DNA from: Kiloniellaceae bacterium | Lineage (GTDB): Bacteria; Pseudomonadota; Alphaproteobacteria; Kiloniellales; Kiloniellaceae | Reading direction: 5' to 3' | NCBI GenBank assembly: GCA_021776195.1 | Contig: JAJFGK010000012.1 | Location: 1 to 64,000 of the forward strand | DNA: 64,000 nt | In this document: positions 31,897 through 41,111 of the stretch, one piece after another | Numbering within the stretch: position 1 is the stretch's first letter | Layout of the letters: the number at the start of each line of letters is the position of its first letter | The notes under the pieces: generated by a model | The model's input: the letters and a program-made list of their open reading frames with translations, nothing else | Databases searched by the model: none | Told to the model about the DNA's origin: nothing | Translations under genes and position numbers: made by a program

Positions 31897-32586
31897 ATGT
31901 CCCATCCAGCCTTCGCCGGCACCAAAGCCTGCGTGTTCGACGCCTATGGCACACTGTTCGATGTTCATTCCGCCGTCGCCAAGGGCGGCGGCGCCCTGGC
32001 CGACAAGGCCGGGCCCGTCTCCGATACCTGGCGTCAGAAGCAGCTCGAGTACACCTGGCTGCGTTCCTTGATGGGCACCCATGTCGACTTCTGGCAGGTC
32101 ACCCGCGATGGCCTCGACTTCGCTCTGACGGCCCATGGGGCGCAAGACGACGAACTGGCGGCGCGCCTCATGGACCTCTATCTGACCCTGGATGCCTACC
32201 CCGAGGTCCCCGGCCTCCTGACACAGTTGAAGAGCGCCGGGCTGGCCACGGCCATTCTCTCCAACGGTTCGCCAAGAATGCTGGAGGCTGCCGTTCAGTC
32301 GGCGGGGATCTCCGATCGCCTGGACAATATTCTCTCGGTCGAGGAGGTCGGCATCTTCAAACCCGACCCGCGGGTCTACCAGCTCGCGGTCGATCGCCTG
32401 GGCGTCGCGCCAGGCGAGATCTGTTTTCTTTCCTCGAACACCTGGGATGCCCATGCGGCCTCCCACTTCGGCTTCACCGTGGCCTGGATCAATCGTTTCC
32501 GCAAAGCGCCCGAACGTCTGCCCCAGCCGCCTGCCGCCGAAATCTTCTCGCTCGACCAACTGCCCGGCCTTCTGGGCCTCTCGTGA
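31897..32586 (+). CDS. HAD-family L-2-haloacid dehalogenase (type II)
   Basis: This 229-residue HAD hydrolase is most like type II haloacid dehalogenases. It has the nucleophile Asp in CVFDAYGTLFDVHS, then ILSNGSPRM, KPDPRVYQLAV and SSNTWDAHAA. The SSNTWD form of motif IV is typical of the dehalogenase subgroup. The real substrate could be another 2-substituted acid or a phosphate. The ATG at 31897 has AGGAAGA upstream. The following dehydratase-like gene starts 18 bp later. Confidence 0.88.
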   Translation: MSHPAFAGTKACVFDAYGTLFDVHSAVAKGGGALADKAGPVSDTWRQKQLEYTWLRSLMGTHVDFWQVTRDGLDFALTAHGAQDDELAARLMDLYLTLDAYPEVPGLLTQLKSAGLATAILSNGSPRMLEAAVQSAGISDRLDNILSVEEVGIFKPDPRVYQLAVDRLGVAPGEICFLSSNTWDAHAASHFGFTVAWINRFRKAPERLPQPPAAEIFSLDQLPGLLGLS

Positions 32587-32604
32587 AAGACGGATCAAGA
32601 TCGG

Positions 32605-33642
32605 ATGGAAGCTCACGAAGTCAATGCCCCAGAGTTGAGTGCCCCAGAGTTCAGTGCCCCAGAGTTCAGTGACATCGAGGAGGCCGCCGCCAGGATCTCG
32701 ACGCGGGCCTTGGTCACCCCTCTGCTCGAGAATCCCTTGCTCAACGAACGGGTCGGCGGCCGCGTCCTGCTCAAGGCCGAAAACCTGCAGCGTACCGGGT
32801 CGTTCAAGTTTCGCGGCGCCTTCAACCGGATTTCCCTCATCCCGGAAGACCGGCGCGAGGCCGGCGTGGTCGCCTATTCCTCGGGCAACCATGCCCAGGG
32901 CGTCGCCGCCGCGGCGCGGCTGCTGGGTCTGCCCGCGGCCATCGTCATGCCGGACGACGCGCCGGCGATCAAAATCGCCAACACGCGCAGCTACGGTGCC
33001 GAAGTCGTCTTTTGCGACCGCCACCGCGACTCGCGCGAGGCGATTGCCGAAGCTCTGGCGGCCGAGCGGGGGGCGGTCCTGGTGCGGCCCTTCGACGATC
33101 CCGCCATCATTGCCGGCCAAGGCACCTGCGGACGCGAGATCGCCCTTCAGGCCAAGGAACGCGGTTTGAGTCTCGATGCGGCGCTGGTCTGCTGCGGCGG
33201 CGGCGGATTGGTTTCCGGCTGTTCGCTCGCCCTGCGGACCCTCAGCCCTGCCACAGAGGTCTACGCCGTCGAGCCGGCGGGGTTCGATGACACGACCCGG
33301 TCATTGGCGAGCGGCCGGCGCGAGAGTAACGATCCTGCCGCGCGCTCGATCTGCGACGCGCTGCTCGCGCCGACGCCCGGCGAGCTGACTTTCAAGCTCA
33401 ACAGGGAACTTCTGGCGGGTGGCTTGGTTGTGAGCGACGCCGAAGTACGCGACGCCATGCGTTTTGCCGTTCAGGCGCTCAAGCTGGTGATAGAGCCCGG
33501 TGGCGCGGTCGCTTTGACCGCCCTCTTGGCGGGCAAGTTGGACGTGGCGGGCAAGACCGTCGCGGTGGTGATCTCGGGCGGCAACGTCGACCCGGCGCTC
33601 CTCGCCCAGATCCTGGGCGAGGGCCGAGATCAAGAATCGTAG
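32605..33642 (+). CDS. Threonine dehydratase / serine racemase-like PLP enzyme
   Basis: This is a fold-type II PLP enzyme of 345 residues. The PLP lysine lies in TGSFKFRGAFNR, the asparagine loop is SSGNHAQGVAAAA, and the phosphate-binding glycine loop is CCGGGGLVSG. There is no C-terminal ACT regulatory domain, so it is closer to the catabolic threonine dehydratase or serine racemase group than to IlvA. The N-terminus carries the repeated pentapeptide SAPEF, produced by a 15-bp tandem repeat. It is probably co-transcribed with the HAD gene. Confidence 0.87.
   Translation: MEAHEVNAPELSAPEFSAPEFSDIEEAAARISTRALVTPLLENPLLNERVGGRVLLKAENLQRTGSFKFRGAFNRISLIPEDRREAGVVAYSSGNHAQGVAAAARLLGLPAAIVMPDDAPAIKIANTRSYGAEVVFCDRHRDSREAIAEALAAERGAVLVRPFDDPAIIAGQGTCGREIALQAKERGLSLDAALVCCGGGGLVSGCSLALRTLSPATEVYAVEPAGFDDTTRSLASGRRESNDPAARSICDALLAPTPGELTFKLNRELLAGGLVVSDAEVRDAMRFAVQALKLVIEPGGAVALTALLAGKLDVAGKTVAVVISGGNVDPALLAQILGEGRDQES
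32623..32667 (+). repeat. 15-bp in-frame tandem repeat at the 5' end of the dehydratase-like gene
   Basis: There are three 15-bp units: AATGCCCCAGAGTTG, then AGTGCCCCAGAGTTC twice. They encode NAPEL, SAPEF and SAPEF at residues 7-21, before the conserved enzyme fold begins. The unit length keeps the frame, so copy-number change would only lengthen the leader. Confidence 0.9.
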
Positions 33643-33720
33643 CGCGCCCTTCCCCACCAAGAAGCCCTCGGGGGCTCGGGTCCCCGACCAGACTTAGCCC
33701 TATCCGTCGGCCTTGGCGGC

Positions 33721-34260
33721 TTAACGGCTGGCCTGTGCCGCGGCGGGGCCGGACTTGCCGTCACCGCCGGGCTTGGCGCTCTCGACGGGTTTAGCCACGG
33801 CGGCGGGCTCGGCGACCGGTTTTGCCGCCGCCGGCCGCGGGTTACTGCCGATCCGGCGAACCTGACCTTCGAACTGGGCACCGGCCTCGATCTCGAGGGT
33901 TTCGTGCTCAATGTCGCCCTTGACCCGCGCATTGCTGGCCAGGGTCACCGCCTTGGCCGAGACCGAGCCTTCGACGGAACCGCAGACCCGCACCGAGTCG
34001 CTGCGCAGACTTCCCTCGATGTGGGCCGACTCGCCGATCGTCAGATTGCGGCTCTGGATGTCTCCCTCGACCTTGCCCTCGACCTGGATCTCGCCTTCGC
34101 AAATGAGGTCGCCACGGACAATCAGATCGGTGGAGATAACGGAAAGGTTGCCTTTCGGCCCTGCCGCGCTGGGCGCGGGCCGCGGGCTTGCCGTCGGGGC
34201 CGCGTCCGCTGGAGGCGGCGACGCCGGCGTTTCAGTTGGCTTGTTGGGCTTGGAAAACAT
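33721..34260 (-). CDS. bacM: Bactofilin (polymer-forming cytoskeletal protein)
   Basis: This is a self-assembling beta-helical cytoskeletal protein of 179 residues. The core has the bactofilin repeat pattern: SVISTDLIVRGDLICEGEIQ, VEGKVEGDIQSRNLTIGESA and VEGSVSAKAVTLAS. It is flanked by Pro/Ala-rich disordered tails at both ends. The start is the ATG at 34260, giving MFSKPNK. It follows the M23 peptidase gene by 187 bp on the same strand, a known pairing in which bactofilins position cell-wall hydrolases. Confidence 0.93.
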   Translation of the reverse strand: MFSKPNKPTETPASPPPADAAPTASPRPAPSAAGPKGNLSVISTDLIVRGDLICEGEIQVEGKVEGDIQSRNLTIGESAHIEGSLRSDSVRVCGSVEGSVSAKAVTLASNARVKGDIEHETLEIEAGAQFEGQVRRIGSNPRPAAAKPVAEPAAVAKPVESAKPGGDGKSGPAAAQASR

Positions 34261-34447
34261 AGAATTCTTTCTTTTCAGGAAGTTACACCGAGGTGTTACA
34301 CCACGACAATACGGCGTTAAGGTTAACAAATCCTACCACGGGCTGGACTCATCTGACAGGCCAATTATTCCGCCCCGTTATTCCGCGAGCCGGGAGTCGC
34401 ACCTATGCCCTTGGTTGGCGGTCGCCCAACTACACCGTGAGCGGCCA

Positions 34448-36397
34448 TCACTCCTTGAAAACGTACTTGCCCGCCAAAAGGAACTTCTGCGGGTCGATGG
34501 CCTTGCCATCGTAGAGCACCTCGTAGTGCAGATGAGGACCGGTGGTCCGCCCCGAAGAACCGAGCAGCCCGATCTTCTGTCGGTTGCCGACCTGATCGCC
34601 CCGCTTGACCATGATCGACCGCAGGTGGGCATAGCGTGTGCGGATTCCGTGGCCGTGATCGATGTCCACGACGCGGCCGTAGTGGCCTTTCCAACCGGCG
34701 TAGGCCACCCGTCCCGCCGCGGTCGAGTAGACCGAAGTCTTGGCCGGGCCCGCGAAGTCGGTGCCTTCGTGCTTCGCCTTGCGACCGTTGACGGGATCGT
34801 AGCGAAAGCCGTAGGAACTTGTGATCTCGTACTCCTCCAGGGGTGGCGCCAGCGGCATCGCGCGCAGCAGATCCTGCAAGCCCTCCCACCGGTCGAGCTG
34901 CAGGTCGAGGTTAGACATCGAGGCCTCGAGCCAGGCCGCGCCGGTGGAGACCGGCTGTCCGTCCGCATCGAGGTAGGGCAGCAGCGACCAGTCGTCGTGG
35001 GGATCCAGCGCCTCGGAGACGAAGGGGCCGCCGCGAGGAACGAACCGCTCGTCCAGGCTCGCCATGAGATCCTGCACGTCCAGTCCGGTCATGGCGACGG
35101 TCTTCTCGAAGGTCTCGATCGTATCGCGGGTCAAACCGCGATAGCGCGCCACCAGATCTTCCTGGTCGGCACCCATCTGTAGGATCTTTTCTTTCAGGGA
35201 CACGACCTGTTCACCCAGGGACTTGCCCTGCTCCTGGCTGGTCAGGAGCGAGGCGCGACGGTGGTCGAGGCGCACCGCGGTCATCGCCAGGGCCCGGGTC
35301 AGGTCCCGCTCGCGCAGGGCGGCGACCTGTAGTGCCGAATCCCGCTGTGCCAGATGACCTTGCAGACGGGCGACTTCGTCGTCCAGGGTTCGGTTGCGCG
35401 ATGCGACACGATCGTTGGTCGTCTGCAACTGGTGCAATTGCGCTTCCAGGGCGGCGATGCCGGCCAGGCCGGCCATCCGGGCACCGCGCTCGCGCTCCAG
35501 GTCGCCGGCCAAGCGGTCCCGCTCATCCGACAGGGCCGCGATCCGGTGGCGCACCAGACGCAGTTCGTCGTCGCGCTCCGCCACCAGATCCGCAAGTCCT
35601 TCGCGATCCCGGGACAGACCCTGGACTCTCTCCTCCAGACCGCCGATCTGGGACTGCAGTTCGGCCCGCGCCTCCAGCAGGGCGTCCTGTTCCCGGCCCG
35701 ACCTGGCAAGTTCCGATTCCAGACGGGCGACCGTGTCGCCCAGCCCTTGAACGCGGGTCCGTTCCGCGCTCAAGAGACCTTGAGTCTCTTCCAGGCGCGA
35801 CCCCAGTTCCAACCGTGCGTCAGCGACCGCTTGGCGCTCCTGGCGTGTTTCGGTCAGCGCGGCACGCAGCGCGCCGACGCGCGCGCGCAGGGATTCGCTC
35901 TGATCGGCGACATGGCGCAGATCGCCCTCGAAGCCATTCAGCCTCTCGCGAAGAGTTTCGCGGGCCAGGGCAACCTGCCCTTCGGCCTCGCTGATCCCGG
36001 CGAACCCCGGACCGTCGGCCGTCCGATCCTGGACGACACCCAGGTCCGGGCCGATCTGGTCCAGAAGCTGTGTCTGTTCGTTGTAGAGTCCTTCGGCGAT
36101 GCGCGAGAACTGGCGCTGATAAGCGGTCACCTCTTCCATCAGATCTAGATAGGCCAGTTGGCGCTGCTCGATCTCGGCGCTTCGGGTGGCGACTCGATAG
36201 CTCTGGACCAACAGCCCGAGATTGGACAGGAGCAGCCAGGCCACGGCGACCGAGCCAGCCGCCGCCGCCGCTTTCTGGTGCCAAGGCATGATCCGCAACT
36301 GACGGACCTTGTCGTTGCTGCGAACGATGATATCGCGTTGCGGGAAAACACGCGCGGACCATAGGGCCCAGCGCTGGAACAGCGCCCCAAACTGCAC
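34448..36397 (-). CDS. M23 peptidase with long coiled coil
   Basis: This is an inner-membrane-anchored, probably periplasmic peptidoglycan endopeptidase or its regulator. The 649 residues have a membrane helix at about 43-65. A very long coiled coil (about 70-400, rich in Glu, Arg, Leu and Gln) follows, then a C-terminal LytM/M23 domain. The zinc-site motifs appear complete (HEGTDF and HLHYEV, with a further His in YAHLR), which suggests an active enzyme. It is divergent from the sugar cluster and upstream of the bactofilin gene. Confidence 0.9.
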   Translation of the reverse strand: MQFGALFQRWALWSARVFPQRDIIVRSNDKVRQLRIMPWHQKAAAAAGSVAVAWLLLSNLGLLVQSYRVATRSAEIEQRQLAYLDLMEEVTAYQRQFSRIAEGLYNEQTQLLDQIGPDLGVVQDRTADGPGFAGISEAEGQVALARETLRERLNGFEGDLRHVADQSESLRARVGALRAALTETRQERQAVADARLELGSRLEETQGLLSAERTRVQGLGDTVARLESELARSGREQDALLEARAELQSQIGGLEERVQGLSRDREGLADLVAERDDELRLVRHRIAALSDERDRLAGDLERERGARMAGLAGIAALEAQLHQLQTTNDRVASRNRTLDDEVARLQGHLAQRDSALQVAALRERDLTRALAMTAVRLDHRRASLLTSQEQGKSLGEQVVSLKEKILQMGADQEDLVARYRGLTRDTIETFEKTVAMTGLDVQDLMASLDERFVPRGGPFVSEALDPHDDWSLLPYLDADGQPVSTGAAWLEASMSNLDLQLDRWEGLQDLLRAMPLAPPLEEYEITSSYGFRYDPVNGRKAKHEGTDFAGPAKTSVYSTAAGRVAYAGWKGHYGRVVDIDHGHGIRTRYAHLRSIMVKRGDQVGNRQKIGLLGSSGRTTGPHLHYEVLYDGKAIDPQKFLLAGKYVFKE

Positions 36398-36780
36398 GAC
36401 GACAACCTCCCTACCCTCTTATCGCCCCACCAACACGGCGCAACCCGCGCTAGCCCCAGCCACTCTTTATTTGACGTCCTTGTTTGTTCGCAACAAGAGG
36501 CCCAACCGCCCCCCGGTGCCCCTCGTTAGGGTTTCGTTAACCTATCGGGGACGAAGCGGTCGTGCAAGGGAGGAGGCCGTCAGGGGCTTCGGGGTCGGCC
36601 CAACGAAAAACGAGGACGCACTGCTGGCCCCAGCAACCGGTAGATTCGCCCCAGAAGGGATAACGCTTACCGATTTGTTAACTATTTTCCTCGCCTATGA
36701 AATTGAGCTATTGAAGCCGTTTAGTCGCCTTCGAAGGGGGCACGATTCGCGGCCGGGGCGGCAGGGAAAGCAAGGCAGGC
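36398..36780. other. Divergent intergenic region upstream of the sugar cluster
   Basis: These 383 bp lie between the M23 gene and the first sugar-cluster gene and should contain both promoters. They carry GTTAACTATTTTC at 36677-36689, identical to the 13-mer at 10985-10997 upstream of the secretion locus, and a GTTAACC at about 36536. These resemble CtrA half sites, but a full TTAA-N7-TTAA site is not seen. No gene or RNA is recognisable. Confidence 0.45.
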
Positions 36781-37833
36781 ATGGGCTTGGATTTAGTGAC
36801 CGGCGGCTGCGGCTTTATCGGCAGTCATCTGGTCGAAAGACTTCTCGCCGAGGGACGCGCCGTGCGGGTCCTGGACAACCTCGCGGTCGGCCGCCGGGCC
36901 AACCTGGAGGCGGTGGCCGGGCAGGCCGCGCTCGAGCTTCGCATCGGCGATGTCGCCGACCGTGACGCCGTGGGCGACGCCATGGCCGGGGTCGAGAGGG
37001 TTTTCCACCTCGCCGCGCGCGCCGATATCGTCCCCTCCATCGTCGAGCCCGACGCCTATTACAGCGCCAATGTGGACGGCACCTATGAGGTTCTCAGGGC
37101 CGCCCGCCATGCCGGGGTCTCGCGTCTGGTCTATGCCGCCTCCTCCTCCTGCTATGGCATTCCCGACCGCTACCCGACCGCGGAAGATGCCCCGATGCGC
37201 CCGCAATACCCCTACGCCCTGACCAAACGGCTGGGCGAGGAACTGGTGCTGCACTGGGCCCAGGTCTACAAGTTTCCAGCCATCTCCCTGCGCTTCTTCA
37301 ACGTCTATGGTCCGCGGGCGCGGACCAGCGGGACCTATGGCGCCGTCTTTGGCGTGTTCCTGGCCCAGCTTCTGGCCGGCGAACCCTTGACGGTCGTCGG
37401 CGACGGCGAGCAGACCCGCGACTTCACCTACGTGGAGGACATCGTCGAGGCGCTGTTCGCGGCGGCGGCCTCGCCGATCTCGGGACAGGCCTACAATGTC
37501 GGCAGCGACGGAACCGTCAGCGTCAACCGGCTGGTCGCCCTGCTCGAGCCGGCTTCGGTGGTCCATATCGCCAAGCGCCCGGGCGAGCCCGACTGCACCT
37601 GGGCCGATATCGCCCGGATCAAGCGCGACCTCGGCTGGCGGCCCAAGGTCGCCTTCGAGGAGGGCGTCGCCCGGCTGCTGAAAGACATCGACCAGTGGCG
37701 CGACGCTCCGGTCTGGACCGAGGCGACCATCGCCGACGCCACCAGCGACTGGTTTCGCTATCTGGGCGATGAGACCGGCCCCACCGGAACCGGCGAAGCG
37801 GAAAACCCCCTTTCCAAAGGGCAGACCCCGTGA
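36781..37833 (+). CDS. NAD-dependent sugar-nucleotide epimerase (SDR, GalE/WbpP-like)
   Basis: This is an extended short-chain dehydrogenase acting on an NDP-sugar. The 350 residues have the Rossmann glycine motif VTGGCGFIGSH, the SSSCYG segment and the catalytic Tyr-x-x-x-Lys in YALTK. The RTRDFTYV-type strand appears as GEQTRDFTYVEDIVEAL. It resembles UDP-hexose 4-epimerases; the exact sugar cannot be read from sequence. It is the first gene of the sugar cluster and overlaps the next gene by a GTGA junction. Confidence 0.88.
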   Translation: MGLDLVTGGCGFIGSHLVERLLAEGRAVRVLDNLAVGRRANLEAVAGQAALELRIGDVADRDAVGDAMAGVERVFHLAARADIVPSIVEPDAYYSANVDGTYEVLRAARHAGVSRLVYAASSSCYGIPDRYPTAEDAPMRPQYPYALTKRLGEELVLHWAQVYKFPAISLRFFNVYGPRARTSGTYGAVFGVFLAQLLAGEPLTVVGDGEQTRDFTYVEDIVEALFAAAASPISGQAYNVGSDGTVSVNRLVALLEPASVVHIAKRPGEPDCTWADIARIKRDLGWRPKVAFEEGVARLLKDIDQWRDAPVWTEATIADATSDWFRYLGDETGPTGTGEAENPLSKGQTP

Positions 37834-39359
37834 GTTTCCGCGACAAGATCGTCTCGACCGAGAAACTGGCGGCGCTCGTGGCGGACTGCCATGGCCGGGG
37901 GGAATCCGTGGTCCAGGCGCACGGCGCCTTCGATCTGCTGCACCTGGGGCACGTCAAGCATCTGGAGGCCGGCCGCGCCCTGGGCGACCGCCTGATCGTC
38001 ACGGTGACGGGCGACAGGTACATCAACAAAGGCCCCGGCCGGCCGGTGTTCCAGGAATACCAGCGCGCCGAAATGCTCGCCGCGCTCGACATTGTCGACT
38101 GGGTGGCCGTCAACCAGGCCCTCGACGCGGTCGAGATCATCGGTCAGGTCAAGGCCGACATCTACCTGAAGGGTCAGGATTATCAGAACCCCGAGGGCGA
38201 CATCACGGGCAAGATCGTCGCCGAACGGGAGGCCGTCGAGTCAGTGGGCGGCCAAATCCGCTTTACCGAGGAAGAGACCTTCAGTTCCAGCGAGCTGATC
38301 AACCGCCACATGAACGTGTTCGAGCCCCACGTTCGCCAGCACCTCGACAGCCTGCGCGGCAACGGCGGCCTCGACGCCCTGACCGATCTGGTCGAATCGG
38401 TCGCCGACTACAAGGTGCTGCTGTTGGGCGATGCGATCATCGACGAGTACCATTACGTCCTGCCGATGGGGAAGTCGGCCAAGGAAAACATGATCGCCTG
38501 CCGCTACCAGGACCAGGAGCGCTTTGCCGGCGGCGTCTTTGCCACCGCCAACAACGTGGCCGCGATCTGCCGCGAGGTCGAGGTCGTGACGGTACTGGGC
38601 GACCGTTTCGACTACCGCGACTTTATCGACGGCGCCCTGCGCGACAACGTCACCCTGACGGCGCTGACCCGGCCGAACGCACCGACCACCTGCAAGCGCC
38701 GCTTTGTCGACCCGGGCTATCTGCGCAAGCTCTTCGAAGTCTATTTCATGGACGACGAGCCGCTGGTCGCCGCGGTCCGTGAAGAGCTTTGCCGGACCCT
38801 GCGCGAGCGCATCCGCGGGGTCGACCTGGTCATCGTGAACGATTTCGGACACGGCCTGATCGACGACGCGATCATCGCGCTCCTGGTCGAGGAGGCCCCC
38901 TTCCTGGCCATCAACGCCCAGTCGAACAGCGCCAACATGGGCTTCAACCTGATTACCCGCTATGGTCGGGCCGACTACGTCTGTATCGACAATCCAGAGG
39001 CGCGGCTGGCAATCGGCGACAAGATCAAGCCGCTGGCCGATCTGATCGCCGAGGACATCTCGCCGCGCCTGCAATGCGACAAGATCATCGTGACCCACGG
39101 CAAGCACGGCTGCGCCGCCTTCGAGAAGGGACAACCGGTTCATTCGATCCCCGCCTTCACCAAGAACGTGGTCGACACGGTGGGCGCCGGCGATGCCTTT
39201 CTGGCGATCACCGCGCCGCTGGTGCACGCTGGCGGCCCGATGAACCAAATCGGTATGATCGGCAACGTGGCCGGCGCCCTGAAGACCGCCGTGGTGGGCC
39301 ACCGCGAATACATCGAAAAGCCCGCGCTGTTGAAGGCCCTGAAAGGACTCCTGACATGA
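37830..39359 (+). CDS. Bifunctional nucleotidyltransferase / PfkB sugar kinase, reversed HldE order
   Basis: The 509 residues fuse two activities of ADP-heptose-type synthesis. Residues about 20-150 form a cytidylyltransferase-fold domain with the HxGH motif in FDLLHLGHVKHLEAG and KADIYLKGQDY, as in the HldE C-domain. Residues about 195-505 form a PfkB-family kinase, with the ATP-site and catalytic motif DTVGAGDAFLA near the end. In HldE the kinase comes first; here the order is swapped. It probably phosphorylates and nucleotidylates a heptose-like sugar. The start is GTG, overlapping the epimerase stop, and the 3' end overlaps the isomerase gene as ATGA. Confidence 0.88.
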   Translation: MSFRDKIVSTEKLAALVADCHGRGESVVQAHGAFDLLHLGHVKHLEAGRALGDRLIVTVTGDRYINKGPGRPVFQEYQRAEMLAALDIVDWVAVNQALDAVEIIGQVKADIYLKGQDYQNPEGDITGKIVAEREAVESVGGQIRFTEEETFSSSELINRHMNVFEPHVRQHLDSLRGNGGLDALTDLVESVADYKVLLLGDAIIDEYHYVLPMGKSAKENMIACRYQDQERFAGGVFATANNVAAICREVEVVTVLGDRFDYRDFIDGALRDNVTLTALTRPNAPTTCKRRFVDPGYLRKLFEVYFMDDEPLVAAVREELCRTLRERIRGVDLVIVNDFGHGLIDDAIIALLVEEAPFLAINAQSNSANMGFNLITRYGRADYVCIDNPEARLAIGDKIKPLADLIAEDISPRLQCDKIIVTHGKHGCAAFEKGQPVHSIPAFTKNVVDTVGAGDAFLAITAPLVHAGGPMNQIGMIGNVAGALKTAVVGHREYIEKPALLKALKGLLT

Positions 39360-39976
39360 CCGAGAGCGCCTCTGCCCTGCGGCAATCGGACGAGACCAAG
39401 CACGACGCCTTCGGGTACTTCGACCAGTTGAAGACGCTGCTCGACGCGACCCAGGCGACCGATCGCGATGGCCGCGCGGTGGGCCTGCAGCACGCCATGG
39501 AGCAGGTCACCGACCTGCTGGTGGCGCGCAACCGGCGCGGCGGTAAGATCTTCTTTGCCGGCAACGGCGGCAGCGCCGGGATCTGCAGCCACATGGCGAT
39601 CGACTTCGCCAAGGCGGGCAAGCTGCGCGCCCTGGCCTGCAACGACCCGGCGAGCCTGACCTGCCTGGGCAACGACTATGGCTACGAACAGGTCTTCGCC
39701 AAGCAGATCGAAATGCTGGCGGTCGCCGAAGACAGCCTGATCGCGATCTCCAGTTCGGGCCAGTCGCCGAACATCGTCATGGCCGCGGCGGCCGCCAAGG
39801 ATCGCGCCCTGCCGGTCATCACCTTAACCGGGTTTCAGCCCGACAATCCGCTGCGGCAGAGCGGCTGGATGAACTTTTATATCGGCTGCGAGATCTACGG
39901 CCTGGTGGAAGCGGCGCATCTCACGCTCTGTAGCGCCTTGCTCGATATGCACTGCGGCAACTGGGGCTCGCGATAA
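39356..39976 (+). CDS. SIS-domain phosphosugar isomerase (GmhA-like)
   Basis: This is a 206-residue isomerase related to sedoheptulose-7-phosphate isomerase GmhA. The substrate loops are GNGGSAGICSHMA and SSSGQSPNIV, and EAAHLTLCSALLDMH holds the C-terminal His and Glu positions. The first acidic metal-site position, usually Glu, is Asp (AIDFAKAG), so the substrate may differ from that of GmhA. Coupling to the kinase/nucleotidyltransferase by ATGA overlap supports a role in activating the same sugar. Confidence 0.86.
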   Translation: MTESASALRQSDETKHDAFGYFDQLKTLLDATQATDRDGRAVGLQHAMEQVTDLLVARNRRGGKIFFAGNGGSAGICSHMAIDFAKAGKLRALACNDPASLTCLGNDYGYEQVFAKQIEMLAVAEDSLIAISSSGQSPNIVMAAAAAKDRALPVITLTGFQPDNPLRQSGWMNFYIGCEIYGLVEAAHLTLCSALLDMHCGNWGSR

Positions 39977-39992
39977 CAAAAGGAAGAACAAG

Positions 39993-40997
39993 GTGACGAC
40001 GAATCGTTTCGAACGGGTCCTGGTTACCGGCGGCGCCGGCTACGTGGGCAGCCGCCTGGTCCCCAAGCTGCTGCAGGCGGGCTACGGGGTCAACGTGCTG
40101 GACCTCTATATCTATGGCCAAGACGCCCTGGCCGCGGTGGCCGATCACCCGGCACTGCGTCAGGTGGCGGGCGACCTGCGCGACCCGCTGGCGGTGGGGC
40201 GCGCGCTGGAAGGCTGCGATGCGGTGATCCACCTCGCCTGCATCTCCAACGATCCCTCCTTCGAGCTCGACCCGGGGCTTGGCAAGTCGATCAACTTCGA
40301 CTGTTTCCGCCCTCTGGTGCGGGCCGCCAAGGCCAAGGGCGTAGGGCGGTTCATCTACGCCTCCTCCTCGTCGGTTTATGGCCTGAAGGACGAACCCAAC
40401 GTCGACGAGAGCCTCGCCCTGGAGCCCTTGACCGACTACTCCAAGTTCAAGGCGCTCTGCGAGGAGGTCCTGGCCGAGGAACGCGCGCCCGGTTTCACGA
40501 CGCTGGTGCTGCGCCCGGCCACGGTCTGCGGTTATGCCCCGCGCCTGCGCCTCGACCTCACGGTCAACATCCTGACCAACCACGCGGTGAACAACAACAA
40601 GATCACCGTTTTCGGCGGCAGCCAGAAGCGCCCCAACATTCACATCGATGACATCACCGACCTCTATCTTCTTTGCCTTTCCGTGGAGGACGATCTGATC
40701 GACGGACAGATCTTCAACGCCGGCTACGAGAATCACACGGTCATGGAGATCGCCCAGATGGTTCGCGGCGCGCTCGACAAGGACGTGGAGATCGCGGTGA
40801 CCCCGACCGACGACAACCGCTCCTATCACATCTCGTCGGAGCGGATCCGGCAACGCCTGGGCTTCGCCCCGAAACACACCATCGCCGATGCCGCCGCCGG
40901 CCTGAAGGCGGCCTTCGAGGCCAATCTGATCGACGATCCGATGGGCAACGAGCTCTACTACAACATCAAGCGCATGCAATCGATCAGCCTTGCCTGA
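39993..40997 (+). CDS. NAD-dependent epimerase/dehydratase (SDR)
   Basis: This is a second extended SDR of 334 residues. It has the dinucleotide motif VTGGAGYVGSRLV, an ASSSSVYG segment and a Tyr-x-x-x-Lys in YSKFK. The segment HLACISNDPSFELDP is typical of a group of uncharacterised polysaccharide-cluster epimerases. It starts with GTG at 39993, preceded by AAAGGAAG. It likely epimerises or dehydrates the activated sugar made by the cluster; the product is unknown. Confidence 0.86.
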   Translation: MTTNRFERVLVTGGAGYVGSRLVPKLLQAGYGVNVLDLYIYGQDALAAVADHPALRQVAGDLRDPLAVGRALEGCDAVIHLACISNDPSFELDPGLGKSINFDCFRPLVRAAKAKGVGRFIYASSSSVYGLKDEPNVDESLALEPLTDYSKFKALCEEVLAEERAPGFTTLVLRPATVCGYAPRLRLDLTVNILTNHAVNNNKITVFGGSQKRPNIHIDDITDLYLLCLSVEDDLIDGQIFNAGYENHTVMEIAQMVRGALDKDVEIAVTPTDDNRSYHISSERIRQRLGFAPKHTIADAAAGLKAAFEANLIDDPMGNELYYNIKRMQSISLA

Positions 40998-41111
40998 GGA
41001 ACCGGACCCATCGCAAGCCCCGCCACAGCCCTAGCGCCGCCCGACGTCGCGACCGCCGCCCAGCGTCTGGCCGGCGATTTTTGCGGTCTCCAGGCCGATA
41101 CGCCCGAACTG

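Noticed and set aside
31651..33120. Open frame across repeat copy 1 and the HAD and dehydratase genes, minus strand
   Set aside because: The opposite-strand genes have strong family motifs. This frame includes part of the non-coding repeat.
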